Positions 50,090-62,600 of a stretch of DNA of 64,000 nt are shown piece after piece. This DNA is from Fratercula arctica (Eukaryota > Chordata > Aves > Charadriiformes > Alcidae): assembly GCA_947846985.1 (NCBI GenBank), contig CANTUZ010000010.1, positions 24,661,095 through 24,725,094 on the forward strand, written 5' to 3'. The notes under the pieces are model-generated. The model was not told the DNA's origin and made no database searches. It worked only from the letters and a program-made list of their open reading frames with translations. How positions within the stretch are numbered: position 1 is the stretch's first letter; each line of letters begins with the position of its first letter. A program made the position numbers and the translations under genes.

Positions 50090-52868
50090 CCTGAAAGGTG
50101 GAGGGCAGACATTCACCACCAGCCAGAGACATTTCTGAGGTTACCCTCTCTTACCCCCTCACAAAGCTTGCCCACAGTTACAGTAGTAACGTTTTTGGGG
50201 CAGATACTGTCTTTTTCTCATGTGTTTATATGCTTATCACAGCAAAGACCATGACTGGACTTGGGAATACTGTTGCAATCAAAACAACAAGAGTCCAGTG
50301 GCTCACATAGTCCCATGTTGTGGTTCAGACGATGATTTTGAAGCCTGTGCTTCTTAAATAAAGTTTCATATTATTATGTCAAAATTGGAAGCTAAAGCTT
50401 TTTCAAACTACTAGGCTCAGGACCTCAGTAGGCTTATTTTGACCCGACTGCTCAACCCTTCTTTCTAGGTATGTCAAACAGCTGATTAACACTTCATGAT
50501 TATTTTTTTAAAGGTTCTTTTTTCATAGTAGTATGAAGTTTCACACTTCCTATTTGGAATTCTAGACAATATTACCACTGCAGTGAAACAGCCCACTCCT
50601 CGATACACTAGCACAAGAGTTCTGCTCTTGAATGGAAAGAGGTAATGCTATGGAAAATGTATTTTGTAAATGTAGCTACGTGGTGGGTATAGAAATAAGT
50701 TACTATCTGGGTATGCTAAGCTTTTCCTTTAATCACATAACTAGGACTTGCTTATATATGTTTTATCTGATTTGTCCTTTATAATTTGCTCGATGAGCTG
50801 AGATGAATAGAACTGGTCATGCAAAATCCTATTCACTGGTTAGCTCTTAACTGTCAGCTTCAACAGGAGAATTTTGGTTCTTTCCAGTGGTAGTTGCCAG
50901 CCATACTTGTCCTGATGACATATGTTCATGGTAGAAAGAACCTGCGTGAGTAAGTTATAGTGATTTGAGCTGCCATTTATATGAGCATTAATATATTTTT
51001 TTATACATTGTTTCATTTGCATTTCTCTCTTCTCTGTCCCCTCCAAGAACTATCCCATTTCTAATCTTGAAATAAGTACTTTTATTACAAGGAGAAACAC
51101 TCTGTTTAGGCTTCAATTTATCTCTGGAATTACTCTGTTCCCATGTGGTACATTTCTTTTGAAATAGTGGTTCCTTGTGTTAGCTGTAGATTTGAACTGT
51201 TGGGAGGATTTTTGAAGAGGGCAATAGAGACTCTATTTTTAACAGAGTTATGTTTTAAGAAATTATTAAAAATGTATATATTTTTCTATGTTGTAGGATT
51301 TAGTCAAGTACCTGCATTACAGGAACTCTGTCAACTCAGGGAGCTTTAGAACAGAAACATCTGTCTATGACAGGGTGAAGTTGTAGTCAATGAGTCCAAG
51401 TCTTGCTCTGCCACTGACTGCTGAATGTCTTTTGCATAAATGATTAGCGGGGTGGTTTGGGTGGAACAGTCCAAGACAGCAAACCTGAAAGCTTCTGTCT
51501 TTCTGCTGAACAGCTCTGTCATTTACAAATAGGTTGTATTCATGTTCAAGCACCTCCCCTGACAGTTTCTTTCCAACCACTAACTGTGATTAAAGGTTTT
51601 CCTAATTTCCCATCAAGGTACTTTCACTAGCCCTAAGTTCACATTTTGGTGTAATTTTGTTTAAAAATATTTGTCTTTGCATGCACAAAGACAGAGAGAG
51701 TGTCTGAAGACAAGCCTGCTTTGGGAGCTTATTGCACCTCTACGTCAATCCATTGTTTTGCTGATGGAGAAATGGAGCAACTAAGTCCCTGAAATATCCA
51801 CAGAAATGGAGGAGGGAAGCGGTGACTGTTGTGTCGCTGTTAGGCCACTGAACATGGACTAGAAGCCCACCCTTCTGCCATGCACTTGGGTGATTTGCCT
51901 TGCCACCCGGCTGCCAAGAGGGGCCCTCTCTTCTGTCAGTGCACCTTCTTCTGCCACCTTCACAGGCAGCCTTGTCCTCTTGAATACAGTAAGTTTTCAC
52001 CAAACAATGATGTTCCCAGGATGGTCTCGTATTGTTTGTATTACAAAGAGCTCCACTGTGGAATGTGATCTCCTCCCAAATGTGCATATCTCCTCCAGTG
52101 TCAGCTTTTACTGTGAAAACAAAAGCAGATGTTCTTGCCCATTTTGGATGGCTTTATGCAAGAGAAGGCACGGAGGAATTTCCATACTGGAATGGACATC
52201 CCCCATGGATTTTGATAGCTTCTTTGACACTGGCCACCCAGTGCCTACTGTGCCAGGTCTGCTCGTCTCCCGCTGGTGATCTCAGTCACCAGCTTGACTT
52301 CTCTCATCCCACGCATGAGGTCTGCAGCAGAAATGGAACTTCCATTTCCTGTGTCCTGACCACAGGGCCATCTGCCAGTTCATTAAATAATTTCAAGAAT
52401 AACAGCCTCCTCCAATCCTTCCCACCTCAGAATATCTGCAGCAAATGTTCCCCTTTTTTGATGTATCTAATTCTTTGCAGTGTGGCTAATGACTACTCTA
52501 GGGCACTTCTCACTCCCTATAAAGTTGCTTTCAACTGTTTTGGGTTTTTTTTCTTGTTTACTACTGCCTGTTACTCCTTCCTCTTGCTCTCTCCACTGTA
52601 TAGATACTTTGATTTTCATATTACCGAGCCTCAGAAGACTGAAGGCTGTTGTCAGCCGTGCTTTCCTAAGCCTCACAGGGCACTGCCCAAAAGTCCTGGT
52701 AAGGTTGTGTAGTTCAGGCTGTCATTAAGGTTGGAAGGGACAGGCAGCAACTCACTCACATGGCTCTTCTGGGAGCTCTGCTTTTCAGGTCCATAACTCC
52801 ATCCCTGTACAGCTGATGTGGACAACTGTGAAGCATAGCACACCTTAGGAAAAGTGCTCCTTCAGAGA

Positions 52869-52888
52869 TTTTTTTTTTTTTTTTTTTT
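52869..52888. repeat. T-run of 20 bases
   Basis: Uninterrupted T homopolymer. Confidence 0.95.
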
Positions 52889-53179
52889 AATTGTATTGCT
52901 AGAAGGGAACATAACTGCATAAGCCTGGCAAAAGAAAGTAGCGTGTGCTATGCAGGTATTGAAAGTTGCAGAATAATGGTCTTTGTAAGATGGGTGTGCT
53001 TCTTCAGAATTATCCTAAGATGACTTTCAGCTTGTGCTCGCATTGATCTTGATTATAGCTAAGGAATTTGCTCCTGTTGAAACACAGACATGAACTGCTG
53101 ACGCTGTGTACAAAACTTATTCCATCTGCATTCTGGTCACATTTGTTCAACTGGAGAACAGTATCAGTTCATGTAAAAT

Positions 53180-53880
53180 CTATGTCCAATAAAAACGAAG
53201 GACTGGGGTTCAAATTTCGAATGTGAAATAATTGGAACTAACAGGCTGTGAATGATTCAAAAGCAGAGAAGTCTCTGTAGGACTATTCAATTAATAGGTT
53301 GAATAATGAATATACTGGGGGAAAAAAAAATAGCTTTCCATAAAAAATTTACAGACAGAAAAACAGGGCAATTTTTTTATGAATAAATGACTGCTCAGTT
53401 TTAGCATCAGTCTAACATTTTAACTCACTAAATTTATAGATGCAAGTGTCATTTACTGAAATGCACATATTTAAAGAAAATAATGCTATGATTAATATTT
53501 TGTGTAATGTTTTATAAGGAACATGAATAGATTAAAACAAATTAGTGTGAAAGGAAAATGATTATATGTAATAATGTGGTTCTTCATTTAAACAATATGT
53601 TTTTAATAATTCTCAGCTCAATTCCTCTATATTAGCTTTTTGTAGTGGATCTGTTTCTGTGATATGTGTCGTATGAATGAGCAATACAATTTTAAAATGC
53701 CAGTTTCTGAATGATATTCATATGAAATGTTCCTGATCTTTGCCCTACTGGAGTTGTATTGCAGTAATTATTCAATCACGTAGGAGAAATTTTACCATTA
53801 TATTTAGATTAATTTTGAATTGGTTTGTACTACAACAATAATTGTATCTGAACTGTGTAATAGAATTTCCTTAATTATGG
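53180..53880. other. AT-rich tract, possible conserved non-coding region
   Basis: About 700 bp of strongly AT-rich but non-repetitive sequence, with very few CpG and many TAAT/ATTA cores. It lacks open frames of note. This texture can mark conserved regulatory sequence or simply an AT isochore dip. Confidence 0.3.
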
Positions 53881-56439
53881 CTAGCAGGAGAATTGTAATC
53901 AGAGGTCTATCGCAGAGCAGGTCATTTTGATCATCTAGAGTGACCTAGAGTATGACACCACGCCGTGCCTGCACCTGTAGCCCCCTTGTGCAAACCCATC
54001 AGTGCCTTTGCTGCAGGTGGGCTACGAGAGTGGCCAGGTCAATGGTTCCTTATATATGGAATATCCCGGGAAGAAAGGAAAGTGGTCCTGTGAGAGCTCA
54101 CAGAGAGTACCTCCTTCCTGAATGTTCAGGCTTCCTCTCTTCCCATCAGTGAATGCCCATGTGGACTGCATGTACTGTGGATGCTTTGGTCGTTTTTCAG
54201 TTAATTCAGTGGCTACTGCTTTATCCATAACACAATTAGTGCTGTTCAGTGCCGTGCTGAGGAGAGGGCCTTTAGAGACAGGTGTCTCAATCCTTGGAAA
54301 CATGTGTTACCTTTTGTCTAATTTCTCCAACACCATAGTATTTCATTAAATAAGAACAAACTCAAACGTCAGTGTAAATTGGCAGTTTAGCATTACATTG
54401 GGATGAGATCAAGCTGAGAAGATGGTGTGAAGGTTGAGACGAAGTGATACAAAAACTTGCAGCATAATGCTGTGGAAAGTTGGGAGAGAAAAAAACCCAA
54501 CTTTTGTGTCTAGGATATTTTGTAGAAAGCCTTTATATCCTCTGCTTTTCCTTGCATTTTCCAATGCCAAGATAAAGGAGGGATTCGAGTATAGTATAAT
54601 GATGTCAATGCTCTCATTTCAATCATGTAATGAATATTTTAATCATCCCAGGCACTGTATTGGCTTTTGTGTATGGGTAGAACATAAACATTTTCCTCTG
54701 GCCTTAGTAAAAATATTTCTGAATTTTTAAATCCTGAGAACAAAGTGCTCTACATCCTGTTTTGTTCTCAAGCTGGTGTGTGCTGTAACCTTGCCATCTC
54801 AGTGAAGGTATCAGTCTGACTGCACTTCAAGTAGATGGTTTGATTTGTGGTTGTAAAAGACCAGGCTGAAGCCCAGGGCTTGGCCAAAGTAGGTCGTGTC
54901 AAGTTCATGCCTATCGTGTATTCAAAAGTCATAAACGTTTCTCAGAAAGCCTATCCCTTGGAAAGATTCCTCCAAGATAACATATGTTTGAGAGAGGGTT
55001 TTGTGTTGCTACATCTCCACACAAATGACAAGTATTACTGTCATCATTCTTTCTTCCTTGGTGTTTAACCTGATAGTCTTGCTGGAGCTGTAATTTATCA
55101 ATTGCTAGAAGCACTACAGGATATAGACCGTATGAATCAAATACAGCGATGACTGAGGTAGGGCTGGCTGGACTTGAAAGCTGAGATAGAGGCGGTTTCC
55201 CAGGGAGGCATGAGGTATTTGGGTAGCCAACTGTTTGTAAGAAAATCTCACCAGCAGCTGGAGGATGTAATCTGAACAGTACTTCCAAATTTAGTAGAGG
55301 CTTCCAGACCCACAACTTTAACCCAGCTACACATTTAGGGTAAGGCACCCACTTGATGTGACTTGGCAAAATCCATTTAGATGGCCTTGCTCTCAACAGA
55401 CCATGCAGAGCTTATGTTGAGGAGCAGACTAGCTAGATCAATCTCTCTATTGGACAGCTTTGAGCAGCACAAGGAAGAGGAAAACATTTGATTGCTTTTC
55501 CCCTCGGTATTGCATTGGTACCAAATTTTCTGTCCTAACTGGAAAGGAATCATGACACCTCTCCTTTGTCCAAGTAGAACTTTCCTCCTTGTGACATCCA
55601 AGGAAATCAGCAGTGACATTTCAGCTGCAAAGCACTACTCAAATATAAGGAAGAAATTAATCAACCCATCCTGGTTCTCAAATGTGTTGAATTTACCACA
55701 GCTTCCACTGATGTTATGGGTTGCCAGGCCTCAGAAGCCTCAAAAATGTCTAATTTTTTCATAGCAAGTCTGTGGACCAGCCAGCAGGGCTCAGACCTGA
55801 TGATCTTGACTGTTTCAGGATGTACATCAGCATGCAGGCCCCGAGGCAGGGTGGTCTCCTTTTTTTCTGTAACTCTAGTATGAAATACTCTCTTGTCATC
55901 AGCTGGTTAGTGCACCTGTATTTACCAACCACGTGTGTGGTTCCTGATGGTGGCTAGACAGAAGCAGCCATCCTTTCATGTGCAGCAATGTTGTACCAAA
56001 TGTGTAAAACCTGGCCACCTTCTCATTTTGCTAATTTTTCTGGGTCTTGCATGTATATTTATTTTATTCTTTAGCCATGGGACATCATCTCTGTAGGGAT
56101 GTTGCCCACGCTGCAGCTTTGACTGGATAAAAGAGAAGCGAAAAACATGGGCAGCTAAATGGATTTTTCCTGACCAACCCCTTCCCCACAGAATGCAAAA
56201 CCAAGGGTTTTCTAGACACGGTTGCATTTTTGTTATATAAATGGGATCCTAACCTGAGTCAGGACAGAGGCAGGGGCAGAGTCTGCACCAGGCAGGGGTG
56301 GGCACAAGGACTATGCTTTACAAAAACCATGGCCGATAGGTAGCACCACCAGAAGGATTGCAGAGATAAGAGGAGATAGCCCATCCACCCCAAGCTTTTG
56401 CATGGCTTCTTCACCACTGAAGTTTGGGTATATTTTCTT

Positions 56440-56700
56440 GCTGAATTGGACCTTTTATTTACTAGTTACAAATTTTACATGCCATTTTAATAGTGTGCCT
56501 TGTAACTACTTAAAGCTGTGCATTAAACAGGCCCAGACAATGTTAACAATCTGCACGTTACAATATATTTTTTTGTAACTGCTTGTTATAGCATCAGCTA
56601 TTAAGAATTTATTGCTAGTGCATTTTAGGTGGTGCTTTACAGTCATTTAATTACAGCCATCTAGCAATCATTACATAAATATGCATCGAGACCAAGAACC
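56440..56700. other. AT-rich block with homeodomain-like cores
   Basis: Non-repetitive AT-rich block with several TAAT/ATTA cores and an ATATGCAT octamer-like element near 56680. A conserved element is possible but not shown. Confidence 0.2.
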
Positions 56701-59368
56701 CCAATGTAAGGTGACCCGAAAGGCTTTTACCTGCCAAGACCAGAGTTCAGGCCCTCAGGTGGCAATGATGTCATCGCCATATGCAGGGAAACACAAACAT
56801 TTAAAGCTGTGCAGGGAGCTGTGTTCCTCCCGACGTTAGGTGTTCATGAAGTCATCAGCTGGAGCAAGAACACTGTAGAGCTCTAAGGACCTGAACTTGG
56901 CTCTTGGCAAGCAAGCAAAGGAAAGTCGGTTCCCCTCCAGCCCTAGTCCCAGCAAAGACGCAGGGCTTTTGGCTGTGAGCACAGTTCAGCTGCAAAACTG
57001 GGCCCTCTGGAGCCCCTTGGTACTCCTGTGCTTTCAGCTGCCAAGTGCATCCTTATACCCATTAACCCAACTTGATCTGGTAGAGAATCAGACACGCTGC
57101 GTGTCACCCAAAGACAGTAGCTGGTCCAAAATGCATCTACCACGTCTCCATGCTGTTTGTCACTGTAACAGCATGCCCACGTTTGAGTCTCTTTAGCTCA
57201 CTGCCAGGCTACCACTCCTAGATCAAACGTCGTTGCTAGTTTCTTCTGCAATGGACATCAGCCATCAGACTTGACCAATGATCGGTTCTGACAGTCTGTA
57301 ACTCCTTCCCCCATTCAGTACTGACGTTTTTCACTCCCTCTTGAGAACTTGATGACAAGCTTGCCTAAAATTCAGTTCTTCCTCTGTAAGGTTGGCTCTT
57401 CTCCTATGCACAAAGGTTGTTACATTGCTTTATTTCTATTACCTCCAGCAATGACTTGTCCAAGGTGAAAGATGGTATACTGTGAATGAGTAAACTCTGT
57501 TTTTCTTCTGGAGGCACACTCAGAAGATTACTGAAAAACTCAAAGGATTAAATGCTTCTGAACAACAGGCTGACAAGATGATGCAGGTTGCTGTAAGTCA
57601 GGAGTGATGTGTGCCAGTTTGACTTCCTCTTGTTGGGTAACCAGCTGGGTTGTCTGACCAACACTGGTGTTTTGGTACAATCACTCCAAAGCCTTCACCC
57701 TCTCTGAACAATGCAAATCCTAGTTGCTTTTTCATTACTTTTAGTAATGCTCTAACAATATTTGCAGCCTGCAGTTGCATAGAGCGTGTGGAGCTCTCAT
57801 TACCGAATGATGTTACTGCAGCATGACCCTGCAGAGAGGCACAAGCTTGGGTTTATTCACAGCTTGCCTGAAATGTGCCGAGACCGTTTCTCTGAAGCAG
57901 ATCCAGTGGACTGGAGGCTCGCATTTGCGGTGGTGCGTTTCAACCTCAGCACTGTCGCTGTGTGGGATGCACTGTTAGTGCTCTACACCGCGGGGTACGT
58001 TCTCTGCTCCCTCTCTGTGGCTGATTGGGGTGAAACTGCAGCTGCCAAGCAGCCTGACTGCTACACTCTTTTGCGTACTGTCTACTTTGTAAGGGACGTC
58101 AATCTGGACATCTCACACTTCCAACTGAACACAACACGAGAAAGCCATGGCTGGGTTGCTGGACACACTGCATCTACCTTAATGACAAAGTGTCACTTGG
58201 GTGTTGTTTCCAGTCTCTCAGCCATGGTTTTACTCTTCAGGCTTACTCCTTGTTGCATACTCTTTATCTAGGCTGATCTAGTTTTCCCAGGTCACCTCCA
58301 AGATGATTTCAGGCAGAAGTTTATTTCTTGCTTCAGCAATAACTGTTCAGAGGCCAGGGATGTCCTGCTCTGAGCCTTGCACAGAACCCCAGATGTGATG
58401 CAGTCCCTTAGGTCGGTGTCCTGTGTCCCCACCAGAGTTTAGCAGGCCACATCTGAAGGTGAATGAGGCTACTTTAACAATAACTAATATAGCAGTGTCC
58501 TCCAGCCCAGCGCTGGAAACATCAGGCTTCAGAATTCAAAGAATCCCATTACAAATGAATGGTTTCTGCCCCAAGGATTTAACCAAAAGGATAGCACAAT
58601 GCAAAGCCCTTCTCCCCTGTGACTAGCTCTGTTATGTTCTTCTATCTTAAAAACAATATATTGCTCTTTTTTGTGTCTGTTCTGTTTGGGCACATTGACA
58701 GCTTCACTGCTCTTTGTTCTTGCCCTGTGGTCTCTACCAGCACTATGAAGATAGCTCTGTGCTACCCGACCTACAGGAGAGAGCAGTCACCTATCCCTGC
58801 GCTGGCATGGCAGGAGGGCTGAGCAACCTGCTGGGAAGGAAGATGGGAAACAGCAGGAGGTAGGCAAGATGGTTCCCTGGTTTTTCTTGATCACTGGAAA
58901 GCATTTTATAGTTGTTACCGCAGTGAGCCTGTGAGGAAGACTCTGCTGTTCCTACCGCACAGGTGGAGATGGTAAAGTTAAGTTGGATGATTTTTTTGTA
59001 TCTCTCCACAAGTCTGAGCTGGGAGGCAACCCAGGGGCAGAGCGCTGCCAAACACTTGTAGTGATAACTGAACCAGGGTAGAGTGTCATCCTTGGGTTTA
59101 ATTTGGGTCAAAAGTTGTGCCCACCTCTAGTAAGTCAAAGGCAGCTTACACTATGAGGGGAAAGTCATGGTCAAATTTGAACTTCCAAGCTGGGGGATGA
59201 GGTTTCCTAGCAATGCTTCAGCAGAATAGAACTCAAAATAGAATTCAGAGCATGCAAAATCAAACCAAGGACACAGAAACCCATTATCGCCGTGCTGTGC
59301 TCCTGATACCCTTTTTTCTGTGCTTGCAAAGTCCTTCTTTAGAGATACCCCAAAAAAATAGCACAGCT

Positions 59369-59660
59369 ACAAAGATGGAGGCTCCCTTTTTACAAGGAGT
59401 CACATGGAAAAGACAAGGGATAACGGGTACAAGTTACTCCGGGGGACATTCCAATTGGACACAAGAGGAAAATTTTTCACAGGGAGAAAAATCAGCCATC
59501 GTAATAATTTCCCCAGGGAAGTGGTGGATTCCTCAATATTGGATGCTTTTAAGATTCAGCTGGACAGGGTGCTGGGCCATCTTGTCTAGACCATGCTTTG
59601 CCAAGAAAGGTTGGACCAGATGATCCTGGAGGTCCCTTCCAACCTGGTATTCTATGATTC
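59369..59660 (+). mobile_element. CR1 LINE 3' end (5'-truncated copy)
   Basis: The sequence follows the CR1 3' region: AAAGATGGAGGCTCCCTTTT, then ACAAGG, a GACAAGGGATAACGGGTACA segment, AGGGAAGTGGTGGATTCC, GGTTGGACCAGATGATCCTG, and GAGGTCCCTTCCAACC. It ends in the terminal ATTCTATGATTC repeat. The copy is 5'-truncated to about 290 bp, as is usual for CR1, and contains no working enzyme. The short open frame within it (59404-59589) is CR1 tail sequence. This element is the main reason to place the window in a bird or another sauropsid. Confidence 0.9.
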
Positions 59661-62600
59661 CTTATTAAACACAGTGACATTATGGCTTAAGAAAAACTGC
59701 ATTGTCTTTCTAAGTGTTTCTTCATCTTTCTTTCTCTCACTCCAGCCTCTCTGATCTGAGACTTTCTAGTAACGTGATAGCCATGGCAGGATTCAGAGAG
59801 GTTTGGAAGGCTAGTTCCAGTAGCCTGTATTTCTCACCAGTATCTTCTGGCAGAAAGATAAACCGTAGAGCTGATAGCAGGTTCCTGTTGCCCAGGTTTC
59901 TGACTACAGAACTAGGAAGGATAAACACCTCCTTAAGCTCTGTAAGATAGAAATAGAACAAGAGAAAGGAATGGAAATCCTCTCATAATGCAATAGCTAG
60001 AAGCAATCCAGCTGTTTTGTTTTATTCCCACCATGAGAACTACGGACAGTCCCAGTGCAAGCTTGGCCACCTGTCAAATCAGGTTTGGGAACTAAAGCTT
60101 ATTGGAATTTGACACGCTTTTGTCTTGGAGCACACTGGTGTGGATCGATATAGTGACACAACTATAGCAGTGACACAACACGTATGCTACCCATGCAGTC
60201 CCAGATGCCCCTCATAAATCTTTAAAATACTGACCAGTTCTAATCAGACCCTTTGGGGTATAACATAATATACTATTTGGGAACTAAAAACAATAAATCA
60301 AGTTAGTACAGAGGTCAGACTGGGATTGAACAGAGCTGAGACTTGCTTGCTGATGTGTGCGTAGTCTAAGAGATGCAATGGAAGGAGATGAAATCCCAAG
60401 TCAGTTAAGCAAATTGTTTTCTTCTCATTGTAAAATCTCACTACTAAGTCTGCTGAAGGGGAAAAAAATAGGAACTCATCGTATTCTGTAGCACAGCTAA
60501 TTTGAGGTCTAGAATTTCCCAGCATTTGTGTTATCTCTTGGGATTACAGGTATTTCTAATAATTTTTCCTTTAGGTTAACTCCTACCATATTTCTAAAAC
60601 AAACTAGCAGTTCAAAATATGTGCCCCCAGATGTCATAGATCACCTGGTACAAAACCAACAGAACTCGTTTTCTTCTAGAGCTGGAAACCAATTAACCAC
60701 TAGCAAAAAACAACTCAGATCCTACCAGAAGGCAGCTGCTGTGGTTGCACTCCTCTGTCTTGCCTGGGACACAGCGTGCAGCGTTGTCAAGGGGAGGTTG
60801 CCGTGCAGTGCCCAAGTGCTGGGAACCAGTAATAGCTTGTGTGCTGAAGTGCTGCTGCGTAAAACCAAATAATCGATGCCTTCTCTTTGATACAGAAAAG
60901 GTTGAGTCCCATCCGTGTTGTCTGACTCTGAGGACAACACAGTGTGGGGTATGGTCAATCTCCATGGCCAACAATTAGTTTGGCTGCCATAAATGTTATC
61001 TGGCAAAGAATGGTACTAAAGGCTAACTAACTCCCTCATTCGTGGTGTATCTGCATGTACCTTTTGCTTCTACCTTGTATTCAGAGGAGAAATAGCTAAT
61101 AATTGTTTCTTGTCTTACCTTAAGGCAATAACAGTCTGTGGCAGATCTTGCTCTGCGTGTACGCTGCAGATGCTGAAGCTGTATAACTCTCAGTACTGCT
61201 GATTAATGCCCCCTGCTTTCCTTGCACTTCTTCCTCAAACCTTTCTCTGTTTGGTCTAAATTGGGCGGAGTGTTTTTAAAGCCCATACAGCAGAGTAGCT
61301 TGGCACCTGGGTTTTACCTGTGCAGCTGTATTTCTAGTCATGGCCTGCGGGGAAGGCTGCCAGAGGCTCCAGTCGTGGTAGCCTCCCTTCAGCCATGAAT
61401 ATCAGAAAAGGGCTTTGCTCTAATCATGTGAAAGCTGCTGTTACGCCAAGCACAGGCTTTGCTGTGGGGAGGTGGGAGTTGTATGAACTCTTGGGGTTCA
61501 CGCCAGTGGCTTTGGAGCTGAAAGGTCTGGAGAGCAGTGCCAGGAACTGATCTCAGTCCTTGTGTTTGGTAATGCAAACCACTAATCCAGAAAGTCACCA
61601 TAAAACAGTGAACAAAGTCTCTGTGAGACACTGGCAGTAAATAAAAGAGCTAGCGAAAACCAGGGCAGTAAATAACTGGCGGTGAACAGAGTGGAACCTG
61701 GCCTGTTCGAACGATGCACCAGCACCTCCAAACTAGGTGCGTGCATGGGACAAGGTGGATTAATATTGTGTTTTATTTCTAATTAGACCTAAAGCAAGTT
61801 TGAATTTGCTTTAAGCCTGGTGGAGAAATAGTCGAAATGCAGATGGAGACACAATAATCAGTTTCATCAGAGGTGCAGCACAGCTTGGTGTGGGAACTTA
61901 ATGAAGATTTGTTGGTCAACAACAATCTCCCAACCCGCTTAACGTGCTCTCCATTTAATTTGCTCTGCTATTGTAGTAAATTTGAAGCCCCCAGGTCAGA
62001 CTCGGCTTTTGTGGCTCTTGCAGTCTCTGCAGTGTCAGCAGGAAGCACGAACTGAAGACTTAGAGCCTGGACTTGAGCAATGTGTGTTTCTCCTAATGAA
62101 ACCCAAAGCCAGGTGAAATTTTTGGGAGAGAGGAAACAGGATATGGAATCCCTTTGGGGGATGGGGGGTGTTCATAACACTCAGAAACTTGGCCCACATT
62201 TCTGGTCTCCTCCCTTTCTACTCCACAAAGGGCTTGTAGCATTTTTAGACAAACTTGGATCCATCATATGTTGTGAGAGAACCTGCTGGGAAATTTGGTG
62301 ATTCCTGCACTCCAGGGCAGAGGAAACGTGTGTTTCTGCTTTGTGTTTTCAGGAAAGTAGGAAGATGAAATTCAAAATAAAACACAGCAGATGGGAATCT
62401 CAGAGAGACACACCCTGGGAAATGTTTAGACAAGCTTTGTCCCCAGTCCTTGAGCTCAGGATTTAGCAACTAAACCGTAGCGAGACTTCAGAAAGACAAT
62501 GAAATGCGTTTTGGCTTCAAATACAGTTTCTCCAGAATCCAATGAGAGTTGTGCACGTGAATCTGAAGGCAGAATACAGGCAGCAGCATGGGGAATAGAT

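Larger units (their letters stand above)
50091..59368. other. Upstream flank of DUSP13B; no coding gene seen
   Basis: This must contain, or lead to, the untranslated first exon of DUSP13B, since coding exon 1 begins at a splice acceptor. I could not place that exon or a promoter. It holds a T-run (52869-52888), a long AT-rich tract (53180-53880), an AT-rich block near 56440-56700, and several chance open frames, the longest at plus 52032-52712 and plus 57786-58271. Confidence 0.6.

Noticed and set aside
52032..52712. 226-codon plus-strand open frame
   Set aside because: No recognised domain. A few frames of this size are expected by chance in six frames of 64 kb.
52721..52741. CR1-like sequence (CATTAAGGTTGGAAGGGAC)
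   Set aside because: Only about 20 bases resemble the reverse CR1 tail, and the match does not continue.
54929..55396. 155-codon minus-strand open frame upstream of DUSP13B, considered as a DUSP13A exon
   Set aside because: It lacks any phosphatase motif (no VDEVWPNL, no HCX5R).
57786..58271. 161-codon plus-strand open frame with two hydrophobic segments
   Set aside because: By a rough stop-codon estimate a handful of frames this long are expected by chance. There is no known motif, and no splice or promoter evidence.
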